DNA of 64,000 nucleotides, from the NCBI GenBank assembly GCA_010909165.1, contig VJWM01000107.1, forward strand, positions 248,001-312,000. The letters run 5' to 3'. Under the pieces are notes generated by a model. It was not told the DNA's origin. It worked only from the letters and a program-made list of their open reading frames with translations, and did not search any database. Below, piece by piece: positions 1 to 9,522 of this stretch. The translations under genes were made by a program, and so were the position numbers. The DNA comes from Anthoceros angustus. Its lineage: Eukaryota > Streptophyta > Anthocerotopsida > Anthocerotales > Anthocerotaceae. Each line of letters opens with the position of its first letter. Position 1 is the stretch's first letter.

Positions 1-609
1 GCATGGCATAATAAGGTGAAGGTTCCTCATTCTCAGAAGTGGCATCGTCGGAGCGACATAAAGACAATCTCGACTGTAGCGAAGCATTTCTCGCTGTGTG
101 AGGAGCGTGACAATCAATGGGAACGGAACTTAACCAACCAACTGCACCATGTGAGCTTAACGACCTGAGGTGGTGGCGCATCTGTGGCCGTCCAAGGGCT
201 CCATCCCACGGCTGTGGCGGCTGCCGGGCGTGGCCTCCCCGCAGCCTCCAGTTAGCTGGTGTGGCGTGAAAAGCGGCTGTCACTGACTTGCTTGCGGGAA
301 TCACAGGAGGTATACAGCCAGGGCCTACATATCTTTGGAATTCGGATAAGTGGTGAAAACGGGCAGGCAAAACACATCATGGGCTGCGCGTCGCAGGAAA
401 CAACAGTTCCGAGTCCGGACGCTGCCGCAGCCACCAGGGTCCACCAACGGAATCGCCTCGCGATCGGATGCTGCGGCGGATGCTGCCATACTGCTGTGCG
501 TGTCTGTTAAATTTGGGAGTGCCCATTTGGAGCTCGCCTCGCCCGGTCCGCAGGGGAATGTAGCTGCAGACTGCTGGGAAGCCGGTGCCGGGAGCTGCAG
601 CTTGGGGGG
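1..609. other. Upstream region of the lycopene cyclase gene, no gene seen
   Basis: No convincing coding exon, RNA gene or repeat was seen. Several short open frames overlap on both strands, but their compositions look like shadows of GC-rich 5' flanking DNA. The stretch probably contains the promoter and 5' leader of the cyclase gene that starts at 610. Confidence 0.4.
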
Positions 610-2882
610 ATGGCCTCCCTGAGAGTGTTGGGTCAGGGCGGCATTGGGTCGCAGCAGACGGGGTCCGGGCAACGGCGGGCTCCTGTTGGGCTGTGCTATC
701 AGGAGAGGAGAATGTTGGGTTCGGGGTTCGGGAGAATGTGGGGCTCGGAATTGCTCGGCTCCGAGGCAGGGAGGGGGTTTTTGCCAGGGGTGAAGGCGGG
801 GGCCAGGGCCGCCAGCACGTTGCTTGAGCTGGTGCCCGAGGTGAAAAAGGAGAAGCTGAAATTGGAGCTGCCACGCTATGATGCAGGCAGGAGGAAGGCT
901 GCAGACCTGGTTGTGGTGGGAGCAGGGCCCGCAGGCCTGGCCGTGGCTCAGAGGGTGTCCAAGGAGGGGCTGGATGTGTGCGTCATTGATCCCTCTCCTC
1001 AGAGTGTGTGGCCTAATAATTATGGGGTATGGGTTGATGAATTCGAGGCCATGGACCTGCTGGACTGCCTGGACTACACCTGGGGTAGTGCTGTGGTGTA
1101 TCTGGATGACGACCGGAAGAAGTCGCTGGAGCGGCCTTATGGTAGAGTGAATCGCACTCGCTTGAAGTCCAAGATGTTGGAACAGTGTATAGCGAATGGC
1201 GTGCGATTCTATCAGTCCAAGGTAAGGATTGGGGCTCCCATGACTGGGCACGGTGTTGCAGTGCGCATAAGATGTTTCATGGTTTCATTGTGTGAGGTTG
1301 TCGTGCAGGTCAAGAATGTTGCTCATCTGGAAGATCGGTCCTTCGTTTCATGTGAGGATGATGTGTCCATAGAAGCAGCAGTGGTCCTGGATGCTACAGG
1401 CCACTCTAGGCGGTTGGTGAAGTATGACAAGCCCTTCAATCCGGGGTACCAGATTGCGTATGGCGTAGTTGCAGAGGTGAATCTCAAACTTGTGTCGGAG
1501 GACAGCCCACCTCTGAGGGGCAGATGCTGCTGGAATGTGACATTGACGAATTGAGTTTGTCAATGTCTTCTTCTCTAGGTGGATTCGCATCCTTTTGAAG
1601 TTGACAAGATGTTGTTCATGGACTGGAGGGACTCTCACTTGCGCAGCCAACCTGAACTGAGCAAAGCAAATAAGGAGCTTCCGACGTTTCTGTATGCCAT
1701 GCCGTTCTCTTCAACCAGAATCTTTCTGGGTCTGTATGACTGTTCTTGTCTGAGTAACACCTTCATTCCTTTCAATCCTCATCCGAGTGATTGGTCTCTT
1801 ACTTGTTATCTGTCTCTGTGCTGTAACAGAGGAGACATCGCTTGTTGCAAGGCCAGGAGTGCCAATGGATGTTATCCAGAGGAGGATGGAAGCCCGGATT
1901 AAGCATCTCGGGATCAACATAAGGAGCATCGAGGAAGACGAGTAGGATGCTCTCCTCTGCTTCAGACCGTCAGTTTGTGTGTGCGCAGTTGACTAACATG
2001 CAAGTGCCTTCTCAGAAAATGTGTCATCCCTATGGGTGGTGTCCTTCCTCTAATACCACAGCGGGTGTTGGGAATTGGAGGCACAGCAGGAATGGTGCAT
2101 CCGTCGACTGGTACGTCAATGGCTTGGCCAGATGGGTTCGGTTGACGTTCGTGGAATTGCATGGGCCACCCTAACCCTCCCTAACATTGGCATGGTCATG
2201 TGTGAGCAGGTTACATGGTGGCAAGGACTCTAGCAGCAGCCCCTATCTTAGCAGAATCCATTGTCCGTCGACTGGGAGGGTCACGAAGTGCCGCTGCCCC
2301 GGAAGGCACCAGTTTGTCTAAGGAATCTGCATCTGCACCAGTGCTGCAATCAGAGGCTCCCGCCAGCTCATTTGCAGAAGAATTGTCGGCTGGAGTATGG
2401 GCCGATCTGTGGCCGATTGAAAGACGAGAGCAGAGGGAGTTTTTCTGCTTCGGAATGGACGTCCTGCTTAAGGTAAGGCTAGAAGTGGCAAAGCACTTAT
2501 TCTAGTCCGCACCTAGACAAAAGCCACAGGAAGAAAAACAAAGCAGCTGTGGTAACACTCCTGTGTGTGTGGTGCAGCTTGATTTGGACGGAACAAGGCG
2601 TTTTTTCGATGCGTTTTTCGATCTGGAGCCCTACCACTGGCAGGGATTTTTATCCTCCCGACTCTACCTTGCTCAGGTACGATATCTTCCTTATCACGAC
2701 ATTTTGTTGGTGGAGGTTTTTCTCACGTCGCCTTAACATGTACTCATGTGTTTTTGCAGTTGTTCACCTTTGGTCTGTCCCTTTTCTCCCATGCGAGCAA
2801 TGTTGCCCGATTGGAGATCATGGTCAAAGGAACCGCCCCCTTGGCGCAGCTGCTTAGGAATTTGGCAACTATGAAGCGGTAG
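610..2882 (+). CDS. LCYB: Lycopene beta-cyclase, plastid, 8 exons
   Basis: Cyclises both ends of lycopene to beta-carotene in plastids. Exons 610-1221, 1309-1476, 1579-1729, 1830-1941, 2016-2110, 2210-2472, 2578-2676 and 2760-2882 join with matching phases and GT-AG borders into 540 codons plus stop, close to the family's usual 500 or so. The first ~85 residues look like a transit peptide. A dinucleotide-binding motif GAGPAG lies at residues 104-109, followed by WPNNYGVWVDE, FMDWRDSH, FLYAMPFS, the block GGTAGMVHPSTGYMVARTLA and WPIERREQREFFCFGMD, all typical of the beta rather than the epsilon cyclase. Intron 1 is 87 bp and stays open in frame, so a naive ORF call would read through it and end at 1554. 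Angiosperm LCYB genes are usually intronless, so seven introns is notable. The 3' end converges on the gene at 2987, about 100 bp away. Confidence 0.93.
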
Positions 2883-2986
2883 CTGTAGGAAATTCAGTTT
2901 CATTGTTTGTTTAGGTGTTGTATGCTTTACTTTTGCCATGATGTAACTGCACTTGTACTGATGGAGAAAATTGGCGAAGATCCGTC

Positions 2987-4948
2987 TTACAATGAAAAAG
3001 GATACCTCCGTTGGAAAGGGAGGGGAAGGGTCACGCCGGACTGCACAGCGGCAGCTAATAGTTCAGATGAAGAACTTGCCGAAGATCCGCTCCGGGCAGG
3101 TAGATCGCCGGAGCAACGACGGACAACTTCCATCACCGATTTGGGAAAGAACCTGCGCCGCTGTCGAGCCATACCAACCGTCCCGATTGTAACAGGAACG
3201 TGATCACCATCAGGACTTCCCCTCGGAGCTTTCTCACAAACTGGTGTTCTCTCGGGGTTGCCAGCGCGAGCACTGGCAAGACTGAACGGCCCCGCACTCG
3301 ACACTGGAAGAGCATCTTCCTCCATAGGCCGTGTCGAATCGTCTTGCTTCCCAAAAAAATCTGGAGACTCGAAGTCCTGTACTTCATCCCTTCCTCCAAA
3401 GCTGAAAGAGGATTCAGTTCGCGAAGCTACAGCTTCAGCTCTGCTACCTTGGCCAACTTCATCTTGGCCAGACTGTTTAGATGCATAAGGTCCAGTGGCC
3501 CTACCGCTAACTTCCTTCTCTTCACAACTTGGCAGTGGATCCTTGCTCGAAGTTTTCACCTGATCCGGAGATACCTTACTGGGCCGCTCCACAGGGCGCG
3601 AGAAAACTTCCCTTCGGTCACCCCCTAGACACCATATCGGACAATTTTCCGCCCCGGATTCAGGATTTTTGGATTGAACAAGTCCCTCCACCGATTCTAC
3701 TCCCGATGATACTCGTTCTGACCCCTTTCCATCGTCGTCTTCACTAATATGGTAATTGGTGGACTCTGGCAACTTCATCATGAGCGAAGACGCTGCTTGG
3801 ATAGCTGCTTCCGCCGCATTACCTGTCGAGACCCTGGCCGGTCTGGCTACTTTGGACAGTTGCGCTACTCCACTGTCTTCTGCTGTGCCATGCAGAGATT
3901 GAGGACTGCCACCACTTTGTTCATGTTTCACAATGTGCGGAACCTTCTGCTTTTCCTCCTGCCTGTTGCCATGACCTGCCCCTCCTTGAATACCTTCGGC
4001 CGAATCACCTGTCGAAACCCTGGCCGGTCTGGCTACTTCCGACTGTTGTGCTGCCCCACTGTCTTCTACTGTGCCATGAAGAGATTGAGGACTGCCACCA
4101 GTTTGTTCATGCTTCACAATGTGCGAAACCTTCTGCTTTTTCTTCTGCCTATTGCCATGACCTGCCCCTCCTTGAATAGCTTCGTCCGAATCACCTGTCG
4201 AAACCCTGGCACGTCTGAATACTTCTGACTGTTCTGCTGCTCCATAGTCTTCAACTATGCCATGCAGGGATTGAAGATTGCCACCACTTTCATCCTTGGT
4301 CTTTCGCTCCAGCCTGTTGCCAGCATTGTAAAGTACAACAACAAAGGTGAGATTACGATCTGACACCAGCAGGCAGCGGATGTTCTAGAAACAATCGTGC
4401 ACAATGGAAATGCTGGAGTGCTTGACCTACCGATCGATAGTGTCCTCTCGAGCTCGATATTCGTCCAGTAACAAGGACCTCGCTGGACCACCAAGACCAG
4501 GAGCCGGGCTTGTCCACGCATCACTTCGGTCATCCCGGGCACTCTTCAGGACGCCACCATCCGCACAGGAAGCGGCCGCCGACGGCTCCGCAAGGTCTCC
4601 AGGGAAGATGCCGCACAGACGTCTTCTTGGAGAATGCGACCGGTCACTCTCAAAAGCCCCGTTGAAACTATCTTTCGGAGAGCCCCATTCCACTCCCTCC
4701 TGTGACTCCAGGTCTCCATAGTGGACTCTAGCAGACTCGGGCGAGCCGCTGCTAAGCGATGTTGCAGTGGGAGCTTCTGCTCCAGCAGGCCGGAGCTCTT
4801 CTGGAGTGAAATCTGCTGCGGCATCCTTGGCTCTCCCATCCTCCCAATCCGGGAGAGAGTTCAGAAGCTGCTCCTGTGAAGGCGAGATGAAACATTCCTC
4901 CTTGATCCGATGCACCGACATGGCTCCACATCCTCCCGCGTTTCTCAT
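2987..4948 (-). CDS. Unknown protein with three 62-residue tandem repeats
   Basis: Not recognised. Exon 1 (4948-4431) and exon 2 (4313-2987) join in phase across an intron of about 117 bp (donor GTAGGT, acceptor CAACAG) to give 614 residues. Exon 1 encodes an acidic Ser/Glu-rich stretch. Exon 2 starts with about three copies of a 62-residue unit containing SLHGTVEDSGAA, ARVSTGDS, GGAGHGNRQ and HIVKHEQ, then a long Ser/Glu/Pro-rich region, and ends with a basic segment (MARQRRRFFPKSVMEVVRR) and a serine run. No membrane segment, signal peptide or catalytic motif was seen, so it looks largely disordered. The basic tail could be a nuclear signal, which is inference. The 5' end is divergent from ACBP (start 5195), with about 250 bp between them. 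Confidence 0.65.
3800..4313 (-). repeat. 186-bp in-frame tandem repeat inside the unknown gene
   Basis: The same landmark (GTGCCATG or a one-base variant, plus strand) recurs at 3885, 4071 and 4257, exactly 186 bp apart, with a partial unit below 3885. The length is a multiple of three and the copies stay in frame as 62-residue units. High similarity between copies suggests recent expansion. Confidence 0.9.
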
Positions 4949-5194
4949 CGGTGCAGAACCCCAACGGTAAACGCCTCCTACCTAACAGGCGCTGCCACGC
5001 ACAGAGGCAGTTAGGTATGATTTCGTTACGTTTCGTTCCGTCCCGTTCCGTTCCGTTGTCCACGGCATAAAAACTTCCTCCGCCTGCCAAGGAAGCCAAA
5101 AATCTGCCTGTTCTCCGCTGCGCTTGAGAAGCTGCAGCTTGTGTGGGTTGTACGTCACCCGTGGTTCCCGCTGAATCTGCTAATTCCGCTCACC

Positions 5195-6164
5195 ATGGGC
5201 CTCGAGGTGAGCTCATCCTGCTTCTCTGCGTTGCGAGAATTCTGTGGCTTGCTTTGAGGTGGATAGATTGCCGGGAATGCGTCGGTGCGTTTCACGTTGT
5301 TCTGCTGACGTGAGAACTTGCGGTGATCCGGTGTTGGCGGTCTCTCCTGCGTAACGTGTGTGCTAGTGGCGGGGGGCTGGTTGCATGCGGGTGAATGTGA
5401 GTCCTAGGCAGCATGTTGTGTGTCTGATGCATCGTGGTTTTGTGGTTTTGATGAGACGCGGCGGTACTATCCCTGTCTCGTTTGTTGTTTCTTCTGAATT
5501 GAGCTGCTGTCTTGTGGAAGCGGTGTGAAGATGAAGCAGCAGGTGTTGCTAAAACTGGAGCTGGCTAACTTTCTCTGACAGCGTTTGCAAGCAAAGCTTT
5601 TTGCTGTTGCTGCGCATGCTTTGAGCTCCTGATGTGTCTGGAGTCCTAGGATGCGTACGTGAATTGTGCGGTGTTTTGCAATGAGCCGGGACGCGCGTAA
5701 AGACGGTTGCTGCCTTGTAAATGGCAGGAGGACTTCAAGAAGGCTGCGGACGGCGCTCTGAAGCTGCCTGAATCGACCACAGATGCTGACAAGCTCATTC
5801 TGTATGGATTGTTCAAGCAGGGCACCGTCGGCGACGTGAATACCGGTAAATGCTTGATGCCAGAGCTCCTCGTGTCTTGTGCGATCACCGCGCTTGGCTG
5901 ACAAGTGACTGTGTGTCCGTCTCTCAGCCCGACCAGGACTCTTCGACTTGAAGGGGAAGGCTAAATGGGACGCCTGGAACAGTCTAAAAGGTAGATGTTG
6001 GTCTTTGTGATTCGCTGCTGCCTTCCCGCACCTTGTAGACGGTACAAGATCTGGTTGGCATTGTGGCTTGGCTTCACTTAGTCTGTCTTCTTCATTCAGG
6101 CAAAACCAAGGAGGAGGCACAGCAGGAGTACATCACCAAGGTGGAGCAGCTCGCAGAAGCATGA
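5195..6164 (+). CDS. ACBP: Acyl-CoA-binding protein, small cytosolic class
   Basis: Binds long-chain acyl-CoA esters and carries them through the cytosol. Exons 5195-5206, 5728-5845, 5928-5990 and 6100-6164 join in phase into 85 residues, the usual size of the single-domain class. Exon 1 encodes only MGLE before a GTGAGC donor, and the first intron is 521 bp, the longest in this gene. The protein shows [14 protein letters not shown], the ligand-binding stretch [17 protein letters not shown], then [16 protein letters not shown] and [14 protein letters not shown], which follow the four-helix ACBP fold closely. There is no targeting peptide or ankyrin/kelch extension. The 3' end converges on the Pol lambda gene about 230 bp downstream. 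Confidence 0.93.
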
Positions 6165-6393
6165 AGACTGTTTCCGGGTAGGGCTCAGGAACCGTTCGAC
6201 AACCCCTAGAGAAGCATGATGCTAGGGGAAGGTGGTGGCAAGCATGGGGAGGGACGATGTGTGCAGCTTCAGTGTCAGAATCTCCTGCGAAACCGATGTT
6301 GCTAAACGGTTGGTTGCTTTGGTATTACATACACATTTCATTTGTTTTCTTCTCCGGCTGAGAATAAATCCACATGTTTACCGTCAACCTAGC

Positions 6394-9138
6394 TCATAGG
6401 TTTCGCTCATAGGGCTCCAGCCAGGGAAAGCCGATCGCACCAAACACGTCTCTCTCCGTCTTACAGGACAGCCCGGATGATCGCTGAGACTCCTGCAGCG
6501 ACGGGTCCAACTCTCCATGTGAAGACCCTGCAGGCCGGAAAAGAAAGTGCAGAAGGAAGCACGGGGCGGAGAAACCTACCCTGTGGCCGGTAGCGTCCCG
6601 GAGGACGGGGAACAAGCCGTGGTCATCCAGCTTGTAGCCCTTGCTTTCAGCGATGAGCCGCAACCTGCACATGCCCACCCGTGATCACTGCCGGTGCTCG
6701 ATGTCGTCACGCAAACGACACACATCACACCAGAGGCCAGGACACTGTGCAGTACCTTCTGTTCAGGACATCGTTCCCCGTCCAGGCGATAAGACCGAAC
6801 GGATATTGATCATACGGATACACCTGGAAAAACGGCCACATGATGAACCCACGAAGCAAGCAGGCGTGCCATGGACTGTGCCAGCTTACCTTAATGTCGA
6901 TGCGATGACGTTGTTCACGACCAGGATATTTGCAGAGCCCAAAGAAGGTGTCCACACCGTGGTCGGTTCCCTGCTCAAACCCAGCAAGCTCGATTAGTCG
7001 AGAAGCAAAATTTGGGCTGTGGATAACCAGGTTCCTTCCTTACATGAGAGCTGTGTTCTCCAAACAGTAGCTCTTCTGTGAGGAAATCCATTTCTCTCAG
7101 TTTCTGGACGAGGAGGAGTAAGAACCCGACGTGCCTGTCCGGACAACGCACTGTCAGCTTTACCGAGGTTCTTGCATCGAAGTACGACTCGAATCATGAG
7201 GGACCCATCATCTTACCCCTGCCCATCAGGGTGTGTTATCACCATGTCCATGTCACCACTAGTTGCCTTGCCCCGTCGGTAGGAGCCCCCACAGACCACC
7301 ACTATCTGCATGGATGCACCATAGTCATTGCCTGGGCATCAGGGAGAAAGCCACGGCATTGAGGTTTAATCGCCTCTTGGAGATTTACATTCGGTCTTAT
7401 ACTCTCAGCAGCCTTTTGAACAAGGGCCTCCATCTCTGTCACCTGCGGGAGCAGGCACGACGTTAGCCCAATGGGGCCAAACACTTCGTCCTGCCAAGGG
7501 ACACCGGAGGCTTAAGCCCACCTCATGCCTGGGGATACGCTTGTTGATGTCGTCGTGGTAAATGATCCCCAGCCTTTGTGATGCAGTGAGAGATCTGTCA
7601 CGAAGCACATCTTCCAGCGTCCTGTAACCTTTCTCATACAGCCTATGTGCAGTTGTAGGGCCTATTCCCCATACCGATCCGAACAGGCTGAGTGTTCGTA
7701 TCTGTTTGTTACTGACAGCATCAACACCCTTGACAGAGCGGAATGGCTGTAAAGGTCTTCAAGGTAGGTACAAAGGGTGAAGTGGACAACCTTCTCATCG
7801 GTTCTGAAGTGCTCCAACTTGGACATGGTGCCAGTCTCTAGAATTTCTTCTATCTGCAGATTGAAAGTTTACACCCTGTCTTCATAACTAGTACAGAACC
7901 CACAACCCACTGGCCTGGAGGAAACGGAAGACGTACATGCTCCTCCATCCCCTTGCCGATGCTGGGGAGTCCCTTCACCTGTTTCACATTGGTGATTTTG
8001 AAAGGAACCTTTTCAATAGTCGAGGCAGCTTTGTAGTAGCTGAACGACCTTCTGTCATCTCCCAGAGCTGCAAGATGAAGGTAATCTCATGACCCATGTG
8101 GTAACTCAAAGCAAGAAACGAAACCATTTTTTATACAATCTGGTAGCAGAACGTGCCATCCTTGTATATGCCTCTGAGCTCATCAAAAAGGGCCGTGATT
8201 TCTCGGTTCTGGTTTGGTGGAACACTATGGACAGACCTCTGCAAGAATGGTACCAATGGTTAACATTGCTCTGAAGTAACAACGAGAGGGCTACATCTCT
8301 GCCGCAAAAGCACAGTCAACCTGCTCCACAGACTCAACTTCACCCCCAGATGCTCTATCTTCACTGCCATCTTTTCCTGGATGGTCGTCCCTTGAAAGGA
8401 GTCCTGCTTTTGCTCCTTTCCTAATCATTGTCATCCAGTCGTCTCCTCGTCTGAGCGACTTCTGAGGCCTGTCATTTGTATCATCCGCGTCGCTACCTTC
8501 ACTTGAATAAAGCTTTGAACCATTTTCACTCGCGAGGGAATCAACCAGAGATGGGTCACTTAAAGAGGATGTGGCATCGGCATCTGGAGAAAACGTCAGG
8601 ACATACTTCTCCACTGGCAACAGATTGCCTGAAGTCAGGCAACCCTCTACCCAGTCATACCTTACTGGTACCTGCCACCACCATGAACGAGACAAAAGCG
8701 TCAGACAAACCTTCCCAGTGAAATTCACCATTTTATTGCAGCTATAGAGGCCCCTACCGCTGCCAGCTTCTTCAACCTCTTTCCCTCCACTCTTTCGAGT
8801 AGAGCCTCAATGTTGGCGGCAAAAAAGTGTGTAAGCTTCCTAGAGACTCGGTCTTCAACTGTGCCTCCCATTTGTCGGAACCTGTTCTTCCATACCTGGA
8901 ACAACCGTCAGGCATTCAGCTACTTAAATGCTGTTGTCACAACTAGTCTCCTCACACTTCTAGCTCGAGTCACTTCCAATCTCGAGGCTTCCATGTTTTC
9001 AATCCCAACGAACAAAGTTTCATGAAGCTAAAGCATGTTTTGCTGTTCAACAACAGAGGATTGAGCTGAATTAGATACCTGCAATCGCTGGGGCTGAACT
9101 GTTGTTGGAACAAACAGCGCAACCTTCCCAGAAAACAT
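6394..9138 (-). CDS. POLL: DNA polymerase lambda (family X) with N-terminal BRCT domain
   Basis: Gap-filling polymerase for base excision repair and end joining, the only family X polymerase of plants. Translation probably starts at ATG 9138 ([13 protein letters not shown]), opening a BRCT domain that continues in exons near 8875-8730 ([18 protein letters not shown]) and 8665 ([11 protein letters not shown]), followed by a Ser/Asp-rich linker. The polymerase part is spread over many short exons: [13 protein letters not shown] near 8060, [33 protein letters not shown] near 7665, [20 protein letters not shown] near 7250 with the two metal-binding aspartates, RIDIK plus [19 protein letters not shown] at 6885-6770, and the C terminus FGFPWLEP-like ([15 protein letters not shown]). 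Splice sites are inferred by eye. One junction near 8125 fits only a GC donor, and the last intron is best read as 87 bp. It lies downstream of the PPR gene on the same strand. Confidence 0.88.
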
Positions 9139-9522
9139 CTTGGTGCCGTCCAAGACCACCTTCCATCTCAATCTTCGCTTTTCTCCATCTTACTTCCCAG
9201 CGGGAAACGAAGCGTCTCTGCAACCCACGTAGGCTAAAACTGCAATCTTGCAACGACGTGCACGGTGCTCGAGGGAAGGCGACTGGGACGTTGTTACGCT
9301 TATAGCAACGTTGGCGTGGACTTGCTCGCTGTCGAGTTTTGCTGAAGCCATTTGGATTGCAAGCCGCATTTATAGAGCCTCCAGGTCGAGATTCTTTTTC
9401 GGTTATTTTTCCTTCGGCCGTCATTTCGACAAGGTTTCGGACTGGAGAGCAACGCGCAATCCGAGACAGACAGAATTCGTCCCGGAAGACTTTGGTGGCA
9501 AGTATGTACGTTTTGCTCTTTT
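9139..9522. promoter_or_regulatory. Short spacer between PPR gene and Pol lambda
   Basis: Both neighbours are on the minus strand, so this 384-bp gap must hold the PPR terminator and the Pol lambda promoter and leader. A minus frame open at 9424-9136 is out of frame with the BRCT exon. An untranslated first exon is possible. No other feature was seen. Confidence 0.4.

Noticed and set aside
325-1251. 308-codon minus frame across LCYB exon 1
   Set aside because: It is antisense to a well-supported exon, low-complexity in Pro/His/Ser, and has no domain. It is a GC-driven shadow.
5467-6120. 217-codon minus frame opposite ACBP
   Set aside because: It overlaps ACBP exons 2 and 3 and the introns, with no recognisable domain, while ACBP on the plus strand is complete.
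9139-9424. Minus frame MTAEGKITEKESRPGG... as Pol lambda N terminus
   Set aside because: Its frame differs from the BRCT frame ([13 protein letters not shown]...) at the shared exon. The BRCT frame has an in-frame stop upstream, so translation most simply starts at 9138.
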